From Lycorma delicatula (lineage: Eukaryota; Arthropoda; Insecta; Hemiptera; Fulgoridae): DNA of 64,000 nt. The stretch covers positions 199,900,034-199,964,033 of the forward strand of contig NC_134456.1 of assembly GCF_047948215.1 (NCBI RefSeq), written 5' to 3'. The position numbers and the translations under genes are program-made. Shown here piece after piece: positions 36,842 through 47,706 of the stretch (positions within the stretch are counted from its first letter, which is position 1; each line of letters starts with the position of its first letter). A model generated the notes under the pieces. The model worked only from the letters and a program-made list of their open reading frames with translations, did not search any database and had not been told where the DNA came from.

Positions 36842-37924
36842 TTAATAGTAGAAGGAAGATTAAAGAAAAACAAACCAACATACTTGGCGTTTATAGACCT
36901 AGAAAAGGCATTCGATAACGTAGACTGGAATAAAATGTTCAGCATTTAAAAAAAATTAGGGTTCAAATACAGAGATAGAAGAACAATTGCTAACATGTAC
37001 ACGAACCAAACAGCAACAGTAACAATTGAAGAACATAAGAAAGAAGCCGTAATAAGAAAGGGAGTCCGACAAGGATATTCCCTATCTCCGTTACTTTTTA
37101 ATCTTAACATGGAACTAGCAGTTAATGATGTTAAAGAACAATTTAGATTCGGAGTAACAGTACAAGGTGAAAAGATAAAGATGCTACGATTTGCTGATGA
37201 TATAGTAATTCTAGCCGAGAGTAAAAAGGATTTAGAATAAACAATGAACGGCATAGATGAAGTCCTACGCAAGAACTATCGCATGAAAATAAACAAGAAC
37301 AAAACAAAAGTAATGAAATATAGTAGAAATAACAAAGATGGACCACTGAATGTGAAAATAGGAGGAGAAAAGATTATGGAGGTAGAAGAATTTTGTTATT
37401 TGGGAAGTAGAATTACTAAAGATAGACGAAGCAGGAGCGATATAAAATGCCGAATAGCACAAGCTAAACGAGCCTTCAGTAAGAAATATAATTTGTTTAC
37501 ATCAAAAATTAATTTAAATGTCAGGAAAAGATTTTTGAAAGTGTATGTTTGGTGTGTCGCTTTATATGGAAGTGAAACTTGGACAATCGGTGTATCTGAG
37601 AAGAAAAGATTAGAAGCTTTTGAAATGTGGTGCTGTAGGAGAATGTTAAAAATCAGATGGGTGGATAAAGTGACAAATGAAGAGGTATTGCGGCAAATAG
37701 ATGAAGAAAGAAGCATTTGGATAAATATAGTTAAAAGAAGAGACAGACTTATAGGCCACATACTAAGGCATCCTGGAATAGTCGCTTTAATATTGGAAGG
37801 ACAGGTAGAAGGGAAAAATTGTGTAGGCAGGCCACGTTTGGAATATGTAAAACAAATTGTTAGGGATGTAGGATGTAGAGGGTATACTGAAATGAAACGA
37901 CTAGCAATAGATAGGGAATCTTAG
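36842..37924 (+). pseudogene. LINE reverse transcriptase C-terminal half, broken
   Basis: The frame encodes the RT palm with KPTYLAFIDLEKAFDNVDW (motif A), GVRQGYSLSPLLFNL (motif B) and RFADDIVILAE (motif C; FADD catalytic box). The LINE-specific C-terminal domain follows, with KINKNKTKVM, EEFCYLGS, LYGSETWTIG, EMWCCRRMLKIRW, RRDRLIGHILRHP and GRPRLEYVKQIV. The reading frame is constant but has stop codons at 36947-36949 (Leu to TAA by comparison with copy 3), 37238-37240 (Glu to TAA) and 37922-37924 (Trp to TAG). The 226-codon plus-strand piece at 37244-37924 is part of this frame, not a separate gene. Confidence 0.85.
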
Positions 37925-37970
37925 AGAGCTGCATCAAACCAGTCAAATGACTGAAGACAAAAAAAAAAAC
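36842..37970 (+). mobile_element. 5'-truncated LINE, family A copy 1
   Basis: From TTAATAGTAGAAGGAAG to the terminal AAATGACTGAAGAC plus A-run, this aligns without large gaps to the 3' half of the copy at 58.4-60.7 kb. The two copies differ by only scattered substitutions, so the family was active fairly recently. The 5' edge falls inside the RT domain, typical of incomplete target-primed reverse transcription. Three nonsense codons interrupt the frame. No clear target-site duplication was found. Confidence 0.9.
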
Positions 37971-38200
37971 TATGTAAAAAGTAAATTTTCGAAAACGTTT
38001 TTCCTTTCAGGTAACATATTATTTCGTCAATATAAGTAATATACCATCCAGCAGAGAACTACTAGGAATTATTTACTGCGTAACGGAACTGCTTGAATAT
38101 AAATATTAAACCATGTATTGATTGATTATCTATTAAACGATTTTAGATACAGAAACTTATAAAAATAGAAAAACTCTTTAATTATTAATTTTTAATAATG
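37971..38200. other. AT-rich spacer
   Basis: I see nothing identifiable except the left copy of the target-site duplication of the following LINE (38188-38200). Confidence 0.5.
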
Positions 38201-38647
38201 ATTTTTTTTTTGTTTTTTTTCCCTACTCCCTCGGGCCGGTTATCCAATTAAGTATACGCAGCCCGAGGAAGTGTCCTTTTACTCAAAGGAGGCCTCCCCA
38301 CCCACCGACTGTATGTCCGGCACGGTAGGTCAGCCCCCCCAGTCGGATCTTTTCTTTTTGTTTTCTTTACATTGCCTGCCTCAAATCCCCAGGGCAGGAA
38401 CCGAGTCCGACTATGCCGTCCCCAGCCCCAGCCCCGGGAACCGGGTCTCGGTCTTTTGGTGTTGCCTGCCTGTAACCCCGCAGAAGGTAGGCCAGGCCCG
38501 ACTATGTCGTTCCCAGCCACAAACTACGAAGCCGGGTCTCGGTCTTTACATTCCCAGTCCGATCTCGTAACGCCTACTCGCGGTCGTAGGTTTCATAAAG
38601 AGACAATACTCATGAATATCCTAGTTCTACAATTGCTTCAGTCTTTA
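38201..38647 (-). other. 3' UTR of the R1-clade LINE
   Basis: This is the region between the ORF2 stop and the poly-A. It contains two degenerate tandem units of about 90 bases beginning TTGCCTGCC on the plus strand (about 38372-38461 and 38462-38551). Both also contain CCCGACTATG/TCCGACTATG and GCCGGGTCTCGGTCTTT-like blocks. A stem-loop lies close to the poly-A (separate entry). Open frames of 90-105 codons across it on both strands are incidental to the high GC content. In LINEs the 3' UTR is where the element's own RT recognises its RNA. Confidence 0.8.
38229..38268 (-). ncRNA. 3'-terminal stem-loop of the R1-clade LINE
   Basis: On the plus strand CCTCGGGC (38229-38236) is complementary to GCCCGAGG (38261-38268), giving an 8-bp perfect stem. 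The 24-base loop contains AATTAAGTAT. It lies only about 8 bases from the poly-A of the minus-strand RNA. A second, differently spelled stem with the same loop core occurs at 55300-55348. By position it could be an RT-recognition element; this is inference. Confidence 0.6.
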
Positions 38648-41531
38648 TTAGTACCCCATACGTCTTTCAGTATCATTTTTCTCTTTTAAAACTAAAAAGG
38701 AGAATTTTTCAAAATTATTCCAATTTTGTCTAGAACTCAATATGAAGCTAATTGGTTCCTCGGGTGTGAGATTCTGTATTCCCGTGCGAAACCGATGTGT
38801 TGTCCATTTATCGCATTCTGATATTGTATGCTCAGCTGTGTCATCGCGTTCACAGTACCGACAACGTGGAGAGCTTCTTTTACCAAAGCGGAATAAATAT
38901 TGCTCGAAATTTCCATGTCCAGAGAACATCTGAGAGACATAGTAGCTGACCTCGCCATGCTTTCGTTTGACCCATTGGCTAATGTCTGAAATCAACCTTT
39001 TTGTCCACATAGCCCCCTCATGTTGACTCCATCTACGCTGCCATGCCTGCATAACCACTTCAGAAGCATCATCCCGTTCCATGCCCTGAAAGCGAAGCCA
39101 GCGTTCCAAGACCTGGAGTTCTATGGGTTTTGTGGACGCCAGAACGCACGCCGTCTCATAAGATATTGTGTATCCGAACATCACCCCAACTAGAGCCTGT
39201 CTATGTAGACTCCTCAATCGTTTAGCATTCCTTTGCGTGAATATGGCTCTATACCAAACAGGTGCAGCATACAATAAAGCCGAGGTGCATGCGGAGACTA
39301 AAACCCTACGTTTAGATGATCTTGGGGCATCTCGGCCAGCTAATAGCCTTGTGAGGGCTTGTAGTAATCCTTCGACTCTCTCGCATATATATACTATATG
39401 AGCACTAAAGCTTAAGGTTTTATCAATTATCACTCCCAGATATTTAGCCTGATTGACACGTTCAAGCCTATGTTCACCTATCTTAAGTTCAAGATCTCGC
39501 AGCCGTCTCCTTCCCGCCAACATAATATATTGACTTTTATCTACTGAAAGTGTTAATCCTTTGTAGTTAGCCAGTTATTTACGGTCTCTAGAGTGTCATT
39601 GCTCCTTTGTTCGAGGACATCTTCTGATCTCGCAGAGGTGAATATCGCTAAATCATCAGCATAGGCCACTATTTCCGTCTCTTCAGGTAGCTGTAGTCGT
39701 AATACATCATCAATGACCAGTAACCAAAGTAATGGTCCCAGTACTGACCCCTGGGGGACACCACCATGAACTTGGTATCGTATGTTACTATCAAGCGTGC
39801 TAACCGTAGTCCATCTTTCAGACAGGTATTCGGAGATCTGTCTCCTAATGTAAGGGCTTATTCGCCTTCTGACTAAAGCCGCCATGATGGAGTCCCACTG
39901 GATGGTCCCAAAAGCATTTCTAATGTCGAGCATAACCAGTAAAGGAATCTTCCTGGTGCGCCATGTTCCAGCCTTGACTGTTATAGCCCAGCTAGTTATC
40001 TTTTCAATCGCCTGAAGCATCGATTTGCCACGCCTGAACCTATACTGGTTGTTATGAATACCCCCGCCTGTCTCTAACTCAAGCAGTAACCTTTCTGCGA
40101 TCAATCTCTCAGCCACTTTCCCGATATTGTTTATGAGGCTCAACGGGCGGTAACCAACCACTTCGGCATGAGCAGTCTTCTTGGGCAAGAACACAGTGCG
40201 CGACTCCCTCTAACAATTAGGGAAGGTCCTGTTCTGCAAGCAATAACATGCCACATCTGTCATTTCCCAAGGGGCTTTCATCATAAGTCCCTTGAGGATC
40301 GCAGCAGGAATACAGTCTGGACCCGGACTCTTTTTGTTCCTGAGTCTAGATACCGCCAAGGTGACTTCATGTTGTGTGAATCGACCTGCATCGCATTCAA
40401 CCAGCTCCGATAGACCCGATTCAGCCACCGGAAAAAGTGTTCTTAATTGCATACCAGCAGACTCAGCTGTAAGGACAGGCAAACGTCTACTCAGTCTTCC
40501 CATGACGATCTGAAAAGGACGTCCCCACGGGTCCGAGTCCAGCTCCAAGCATAACTCCTTCCAACGTGCTCTCTTGCTAGATTTTATTAGGTAATTTAGT
40601 AACCGCCTGGCATCAGCAAACATATTTACAGCATGCTCGTACACAGCACCGCCTCTTCTACGGAGTCTAAATTTTCTCCTTCGCCAGTACTGCAGAATCC
40701 GTCTTTGGTCCGCAATCTCCGCAGTCCACCAGTAAGCGGGTTGATACCCCCTGATATTTTGGGGAATCCTCGCCATCTCCGTGACTATTAATTCCTGCAG
40801 AACAAAAGGCGTAACCTCTCTGCCATCCATGAGCTTGCGAGCAACTTTGTCAACCACTACTTCTACCTGTCTTTTAGACAATCTCAGCGACTTTGATGTT
40901 CTCCCGATCACCGATCGTATACCGTCAAAAGAAAATCACGTGGCAAAGTGATCACTACCAGTTTCTGACCTCAAAACTCTCCATTGATAGAGCGAAGGAT
41001 CCCAACTATTGTCAACCAATTTCAGATCTAATACAGATCTATGACCTCTGGCTTCAAATGTATAAGAGTCGTCATTTAGACAGATCATATCAGTCGCCAT
41101 CATCATTTCTGTAAAGATTTGCCCTCTTCTGTTAGTATAACTGCTACCAGCAATCGTGGCCTTGCAGTTAAAATCACCCATAACCACGGCTCTTTTCGGT
41201 GACTGTAAGATGACCCGTTGTATTTCGTCAATGTAAAGTTCATACTCAGCAATTCCAATATTAGGACTCACGTATCCAGCCACAAGGACAAAATTCGGCA
41301 AAATAATCGCTAAAATCCCCTCTCCTCTATGATGCAACTGCCATCCGATCCTATTACTGTAGCTCCTAACTGCTACATCCCCGGCAGTATCGGTGGTCCA
41401 AACGTGGCGAGCAGCTTCAATTCTATTAGGCTCAGTTATAACCAATAGATCGACATCGATTTCCATGGCCTTCGCTCCCACTAAGACAAGGGAGAGACGA
41501 CTCCTGTTGGTGTTTGCAGTAACTTAAGCAT
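38648..41531 (-). pseudogene. R1-clade LINE ORF2: endonuclease, reverse transcriptase, zinc finger
   Basis: The ATG at 41531-41529 overlaps the ORF1 stop by eight bases (ATGCTTAA). After an early frameshift the APE endonuclease is clear, with NTNRSRLSL, LLVITEPNR, VMGDFNCKA and SDHFA (about 41510-40936). A linker with YWWTAEIADQRR follows, then RT with KSPGPDCIPAAILK, VGYRPLSLINNIGK, VMLDIRNAFGTIQW, HGGVPQGSVLGPLLW and YADD (39663-39652). The C-terminus carries CRYCERDDTAEHTISEC (a CCHC finger). About 960 residues match the usual R1 ORF2 length. Lesions are an in-frame TGA after SDHFAT (about 40933-40935), TAG in place of a likely Trp at about 40207-40209, and a frameshift near 39560-39575. 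The last 291 codons (39523-38648) are uninterrupted. Confidence 0.9.
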
Positions 41532-42247
41532 TGCCTCTGGAGCCGCACTTCATGCCTCCGGTGCGGTGTGTTTCGCTGCCACCGCTGCCTTCTCTGCAGT
41601 CCCTAATTACGTGCCCTTTCTCCCCGCAATTAAAACAGAGGGCAGACCTGTCGGGACCTTTGCAATCTATACTCCTATGCCCAGATGTCCAGCATCTCTG
41701 GCACTTGTCATTTTCTGTGCGGATATAAGCACGACAGTGTACCCAGCCTATTTTTATTCTGCTGGCGATCAGTTTAGTGGCAGTTCTATAGTTAGTAATT
41801 ACAGTGGCATTGCGGGTGTCACGTAAGCATGTCTGATAGATGTAACTCGGAAGGATTCAGAGGAGCCAGCTACCGCAGCAATAGGATCGTTAATTTCTCT
41901 TTCCGTAGTGTCGGCATCCAGATATTTTATATGAACGACTGCACGCCGATCCCCTCTTGTCCTCAAATCCACTTCTAACTCGGCGGCTCTGTCTCGAAGG
42001 GTGGTAGTGAACTGTGCAGCATTATCTTCACCCTTGATTCTGACTTCCAGCTCATCATTTCTGCATTTCCTAAGGGACAATACTTCCCCGGCCTCATCCT
42101 TAGTTACTTTGTTTTTAACAGTTTTAAGTAAATCAGCGAAGGATTTTCCTTGTGCCTTCACTACGACTATTTTGCTACCCTCAACAGGAGGAGTGGCACG
42201 TCGTCTGGAGGTCGATCAGGATCTTGTCCGGGTTGTATCGAGCCTCC
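41524..42247 (-). pseudogene. R1-clade LINE ORF1 C-terminal part with zinc knuckles
   Basis: The truncated ORF1 opens at the 5' edge and shows VVVKAQGKSFADLLKTVK (about 42170-42110), a motif typical of R1 ORF1. A region resembling RNA-binding ORF1 domains extends to about 41800. After a frameshift near 41800-41830 come two CX2CX4HX4C knuckles, CQRCWTSGHRSIDC (about 41705-41660) and CFNCGEKGHVIRDC (about 41640-41600). The frame ends at TAA 41524-41526. The protein would bind LINE RNA. The N-terminus is missing because of 5' truncation. Confidence 0.85.
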
Positions 42248-42410
42248 ATTTTTAATGATGTTATGAAAGTTATATATGACATTTTATTATAAATTTGAAC
42301 TTCTTAATGAAGGTTATTCAAGGTAACGAAATACGTTACGACAGAAGTTCTTAATTAGAGTTTAAGCACACTACACGCATAAGAACTTAAACAACAATAA
42401 CAAGACTTTC

Positions 42411-42605
42411 GATTAAAATTAAAAAAAAAATTAATTTTAAAAGTATTGAAAAAATATTAAATGGAATTCTTGTCTTTACATACTGCAAATTGGTAAATCA
42501 ATAAATAATCAGTAAATAAATAATCTTCATGAATTAAGCTAAGAATTCCATTTAATATTTTTTTCAATACTTTTTAAATTAATTTTATTAAATTCTTCAG
42601 TAATT
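42411..42605. mobile_element. small foldback element, ~45-bp inverted repeats
   Basis: The left arm (about 42424-42471, ending AATGGAATTCTT) is repeated in inverted orientation at 42541-42590 (starting AAGAATTCCATT). The two arms match across AAATTAATTTTAAAAGTATTG-AAAAAATATT-like sequence with only one or two indels. The spacer of about 70 bases contains CAATAAATAATCAGTAAATAAATAATC. It has no coding and is probably a MITE or foldback remnant, and it lies just outside the R1-clade insertion. Confidence 0.75.
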
Positions 42606-44950
42606 ATATCCACGTAGTACATCCGATTTAATGTAAATTACGGAAATAGAATTTAATTGAATTCAACTGATAAGTTATAAAATTTTGGTCAATACCTCAT
42701 AAATTATGAAAACAACCATTAACTGGTAAATGCTAAGCACTGACATGTAACAACAGTAATAGTTTGAAATATAATTTAAATTGCAAACAGGAAGATTGCA
42801 AATCAGGTGCTCTACGGAGTGAGTTGTCCTGTCGTGGAGAAGGAAAGGGAATTCATTCTCTTAAAAAGCAAGAAGGAACCGTAGGAAGAGAAAGAATAGT
42901 AAGGATCTGAGTGGAAGAGTAAGAAAATCCATAAGAGAGGTAAAGGAGAATAAGTTGATAGTTGGAAAAAATATTCCTTCTTCAGTTCACTTATACCCTC
43001 TTTCTCTCATGAATAATTAAACCTTCAGATACAGTAGAGATATTTCCCCTAACGCTCTAACACTTCTTCCGTTTTGTCTGACCCTCCTTACCGATAGGAA
43101 TCGGTAACGGGTATTCCCAAAACAACTGAATGTTTTATTATTTGTTTATTATTATCAAGTTGTACTATTATGTATTATAAACATCTAAACTCGTACTCAG
43201 AAATATATTTTTAAAACAACAAAAATTTATTTAAAAAAAGGATCTTTTAAGTAATTTCTAACATTTTTATTATAGAAAATAATATTTAATCTTATAAAAC
43301 TGATAAATTAGATTAAGATTTTATAACAAAATAAAAATTAGGATTTTTTTATAATTTTCATAGAATTAATTAAAATAGAAAATAAATTGTTGTTTTTATT
43401 TAGAAATAAGATTACTTTAAAAAAAAAAATCCGAATGGTGTTTTATTATTATTTATAGAAAAATTAAAAATGCGCAATTTTTTTCTGAAATGCAAGATGG
43501 TACTTGGAAGGTACATTGGTAAGTCCACAGGTCAAACGTCTAAGGAAGGAAAAGTTTTCAGAAAATTTATGAACGCTGAAAAAAAGATTACATGATGGAA
43601 TTTTATAATCAGATAGAAAACGCATTTGAAAACCTACATGATGACAGAAACTGATCAAGCTATAAATTTTCTGCACATTACTACTAAGGAATTTTACTTG
43701 TACGTTTAAAGGTAGTATTTCAGATATTTCTTGTTTAGTATCGTTTTTGATTTGTAATTTTGTATCGACAGTATTTGTCCGATATTGTCCACCAAACAGT
43801 ACTACCCGACAATGTATAGTTGTATCGAAATGAAAAACAGGTTATAAGATTGTGGAAGATATGTTGTACTTATATGCGTGCATTCAACTTATCAATGAAA
43901 AAATATCTATTTTTTGGATTATATCATCTTTAGATTTGGTACCGAGTTTGCAATACTTTACTTAAAATAGCAATTCTGTTGTTAGTAGAAGTTGTAGAAA
44001 GTTTTCACTTTTATAACATCTGAATTAGAGAATGAAAGAGAAAGAAATTAGTGATCACTACTTGAACGAAAAAAACATTTGAAAGTTTGAAAAAAATACT
44101 TGTATAATAATGTATTACCGGTAAAAACTAACTTTATTGATTTTATTGGCTTGTTTTATAGTACGACTTCTACTACTACTGTTGCTGCTGTTGCTGCTGC
44201 TGTTGCTACTACTACTACCACTACTAAATTATTAATATATTTTAGCTGCAGCTCCTCACAATACAACAGCATATGTCTTTAACCGAAAATAATCAAGTAG
44301 TTAAACACAAAAAATGAACAATAATATTGAAAAATTGAATATTAAAAATATTTTTTTAAGAAGGAAAAAAATAAGTATATTAAACGTAAAAATATTAATT
44401 TCTTCGTATCTTAATATTATGGTTAAATATACTCGTACATTACAAATAATAGCATGAAAGGTAAATTGTGATGATTCATTAGTAAAGCAAACAGCTCACG
44501 TTTATTACTACAGCATTTATGCACGCAAACATAATTCACAAAAGTCAGTCGGAACGAAGTTTAATAAAAGAAACTTTAACTTTTAAACAAGAATATTTTC
44601 CAGTAATCTTTAGCATTATGTGATGTATTTTTCTTAAAGATCGGAAAAAGGAGTGCTATACTTTGTGTATAAAAAAGTAATTTAATTAAGGAAAGTTGTT
44701 TCTAAAGATTCAATAACATTTCCCAACGCATACAGAAAATTTTAAACATTGAATAACTACTAGTTGAAACTAGAACAACAATAAAAACAAACAGTAAAAT
44801 TATAAAACGAAAATTACCAATATAATTTTCTATTAGGAGATCAATTAAGAACCTTTCTTTGTTGACTGCATTATTTAATGTAATTTAATTTCAAGAAAAT
44901 TTACGCTGTAAGTAGGAAATTTGAAAATGTATAGATTTTTAATATATTTA
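42606..44950. other. AT-rich spacer
   Basis: No gene is supported. A purine-rich patch near 42820-42960 and a trinucleotide repeat at 44163-44223 (separate entry) are the only notable content. Confidence 0.5.
44163..44223 (+). repeat. mixed trinucleotide repeat (CTA/CTG)
   Basis: Tracts of TACTAC and GTTGCTGCT form a triplet array of about 60 bases. The small frame through it reads Thr and Val-Ala repeats on the plus strand, an artefact of the repeat. Confidence 0.85.
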
Positions 44951-45374
44951 TAAGCAGCCTCTCCTATATAACTGTCATCCTCACCTACACGAGTTATAAC
45001 CAACTGCTACACGGTGTATCCTGAGATTGGAAACGACCGTGTGTCTCCCGGGATAAGGAATCCTCGTATATCAGAACCAACAGCCTCCTACGAGGGAGGA
45101 TAAGCAGGTACAGGCTTATGGCACACTCTTTCACTAGGGTTAAGAAACATTCCTTAAAGGCGGATGAATCACTGGTCAATAGCATAATGGGGTAGTCAAC
45201 AGGAAACCATCGCATTAAAGACCCAATATCCTAGACCCTAATAAGAGTAGGTCAGTTGTAGACTTTGATCTTGTAAAAATTGATTCCGAAAAATTAAATA
45301 GTCTTCGATTTAGATCTTCGGCAGGGTACTGCAAGAGATTATGCTACAAACAGAATAAGTAAAAGACTATTGGG

Positions 45375-46030
45375 TCGCGGAATGTTCGAACTTTGCTTCA
45401 GTGTGGTAACTTCAGAATCTAAAATTTTAAGTGAAAAGGATGGAAATAAATGTACTGCAGTTGAAGAAGATGAAATGGAAAGACGGAGGAGCCTTTTTTA
45501 TTGGAGTCTATCTAGCGATTCATACCGCCTGCATTCAGGGTAGTCCAGAAGAATGATGAGCAGGAATTATTCTAAGCAAAGAGTTTGGACAAAGAATTAG
45601 TGAATACGTCCAACTAGTAGACACCTAATCTTAATCACGATTGATACGAAACCCAAACAGGATGGTAATAATTCAAGTATATCTACCAGCATCCAATGAT
45701 GAAGAGAGAGAAGTTGAGATCATTTTGGATGAAATACATGAAGATTTAATACAAGTAAATAAAGTAGAGTAATTGAAAATAATGGGCGACTGGAATGCGG
45801 TGACAGATGATAGATTTGGATCCGTATGGTTTAGATAAGAGGTAAGATAGAGGAGAGAGATCACTTGGCTTCTTGCTTACAGCACAAATTGGTAGCATGT
45901 AAATAATGGTTCCGCTACCATCCAAGAAGACATGGAAAGCCGTAGGGGTGGTAGAGGAAAATAGCAAATACTGACTTTATTTTAGACAGGCAGATTTAGG
46001 AACTAAATGAAAGATTCCATTTTGCTACCC
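45375..46030 (+). pseudogene. LINE APE-type endonuclease remnant
   Basis: Plus-strand frames show RNVRTLLQCGNFRI (about 45378-45419), the N-terminal WNVRTL signature of this endonuclease type. Later come VIIQVYLPASNDEEREVEII (about 45668-45727) and IMGDWNAVTDDRFGS (about 45779-45823), with the conserved GDWN box. The middle catalytic parts are scrambled by stops and frameshifts. The enzyme would nick target DNA for target-primed reverse transcription. Confidence 0.7.
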
Positions 46031-46479
46031 GAACATTGATAATGATCACAATTTGATGCTAAGTGAATGCGACCTAAAATTTAAAGTTACTAACATGTAA
46101 TAAGTGGGAATGTGGATAGGCTGAAAATTGAAGAAATCAGGTCGGTATATAAAGATGAAACCAATAAGGCTGTGGAAAGCAGGATGACTCAGATGAAGAA
46201 TGTAGAGCTGGAGTAGGGTTTAAATGCAACGAGACTGAGGAGAAAAATAGGCAAATTGGAGGGTGCAAAAAAATCTATAAAACGATTCTTTGGAAACAGA
46301 GGCTGAGAACAACCTGCACTAAGAATGAGAGAAGTGAATTATTATTTTTAGAGAAGGAAATAGCTGTAAGGTGGAAGGAATATTTAAAGAAGCTTTAATG
46401 GAATGAGTTGGATCGATTTTGTAGAGACGTCGGAAGGTGAATGTGATATTAAGGAGCTTGAAAGGGGGAGACTAAATAT

Positions 46480-47690
46480 TAACAGCAGAATTTGAACTCG
46501 CACTGAAACATCTGATAGATACGAAAGGCGGTGGCATTAATGATATACCAGCAGAACTCATTAAGAACGTAGAAGAGCGCGTTCAAACGGAATTGCACCA
46601 TATAGTGAAGAGAGGCCATGAAACCGGCCAATTGCATCAGATTTTATGAAGTGATTATAATCCTCCGAAAGGAAGTTTAAGAAATCCAATATGAGCCACA
46701 TAGAACTCTCAGTTTAGTAACACATGCATTTAAAATCTTGACGTCATCATCTCGAGAAGAATTGAGGGTAAAATGGAAGCTCTACTTACAGAAAACCAGT
46801 TTGGGTTCAGAAGAAGTTGAAACACGCGAGAAACAGTATTAGGACTTCGTCTTATATTTAAAAAAATATTGTAAAAGAAAAAATACACATTCACTGCTTT
46901 TATTTAGATGGAAAAGGTGTTTGATCGAATGAATTGGAAATTACAATTCAGGTTATTGAAAGAGGCAGGGATAAAATATATAGTGATATAGGGTAATTCA
47001 CAACATTTATGTGGGTGAGCTGATGGTTATGTGGTTTGGTGAACACTGAAAGAAGGCAAGCATCAGACAAGAGATTCAGCAAAGATGCCTGCTTTCACCA
47101 GTTTTATTCAATGGTTACATGCAGATGTTTTGTTTTTAGTTTTGTTGTTTTTTAGGGATAGTTGTACACGGATGAGAATGTCACAGTGGCATTCATATCG
47201 TGGCATCCTGACTACGACGAGAATAACGCTGAGTGAAGACTTTTGCCAAGGTTTTGAAGATGACCTCCGTAAAACCTATAAGGGGTAGGTATTGGGAGGG
47301 TGGGGTGCCGACTGCAACTGTCACATGATGGGTGTCTTCTCCTACAGGATCAGGATATTATCCCTGAAGAATTGAGAAAAACGATTGGAAACATTTTAGG
47401 TACAAGTATACATGGAGTAGAGATTGATTTTATACGGTTTGTAGATAACGTACCTATATTTGCATAAAACTATATGTCTGTAATAACAATGCTGTAGGAG
47501 TTAGAACTGACACTTGGCTTAAAGTATATTTTAAAAATAAATAAAGGGAAGACTGAAACAGAACTCACGAAAACTGTGTCTTGGGCGGTGAACAATTTCG
47601 GATCGTAGACTACTTTACCTACCTGGGCAATAAAGTAACCCTAGATGGAAGTTGTGAACTGTATCAAACATGCAAAGGCGGCAATCAAGA
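46480..47690 (+). pseudogene. LINE reverse transcriptase remnant
   Basis: Recognisable pieces in order are EFELALKHLIDTKGGGINDI (motif 0-1, about 46488-46547), then VIISRRIEGKMEALLTENQF (about 46745-46804) and TRETVLGLRL (about 46826-46855). KVFDRMNWK follows (motif A, about 46913), then QRCLLSPVLFN (motif B, about 47078-47110), a poor FVDN replacing the FADD box (about 47440-47455), and FRIVDYFTYLGNKVTLDGS (about 47596-47652). The catalytic aspartates are partly lost. Confidence 0.7.
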
Positions 47691-47706
47691 AAAAGTGCAA
47701 ATTTTT

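Larger units (their letters stand above)
38201..42247 (-). mobile_element. R1-clade LINE, 5' truncated, about 4.05 kb
   Basis: This GC-rich island on the minus strand holds, in order, the end of ORF1 with two CCHC zinc knuckles, an overlapping ORF2 (APE endonuclease, RT, C-terminal CCHC), a structured 3' UTR and a poly-A tail (poly-T on plus at 38201-38220). It is flanked by ATTTTTAATAATG (38188-38200) and ATTTTTAATGATG (42248-42260), a 13-base target-site duplication with one mismatch. The domain order and motifs are those of R1-clade LINEs, many of which target specific sites. This copy sits in AT-rich intergenic DNA rather than rDNA, so it is either an R1-like family with loose specificity or a stray insertion. 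Confidence 0.9.

Noticed and set aside
37396..37761. 121-codon minus-strand ORF opposite LINE copy 1
   Set aside because: It mirrors the LINE C-terminal domain and recurs in shortened form opposite the degenerate copy at 52.8-53.1 kb, so it is an antisense shadow.
38248..38689. 90-105-codon ORFs on both strands across the R1-clade 3' UTR
   Set aside because: The region is the non-coding 3' UTR with tandem repeats and a hairpin. Open frames are expected at this GC content.
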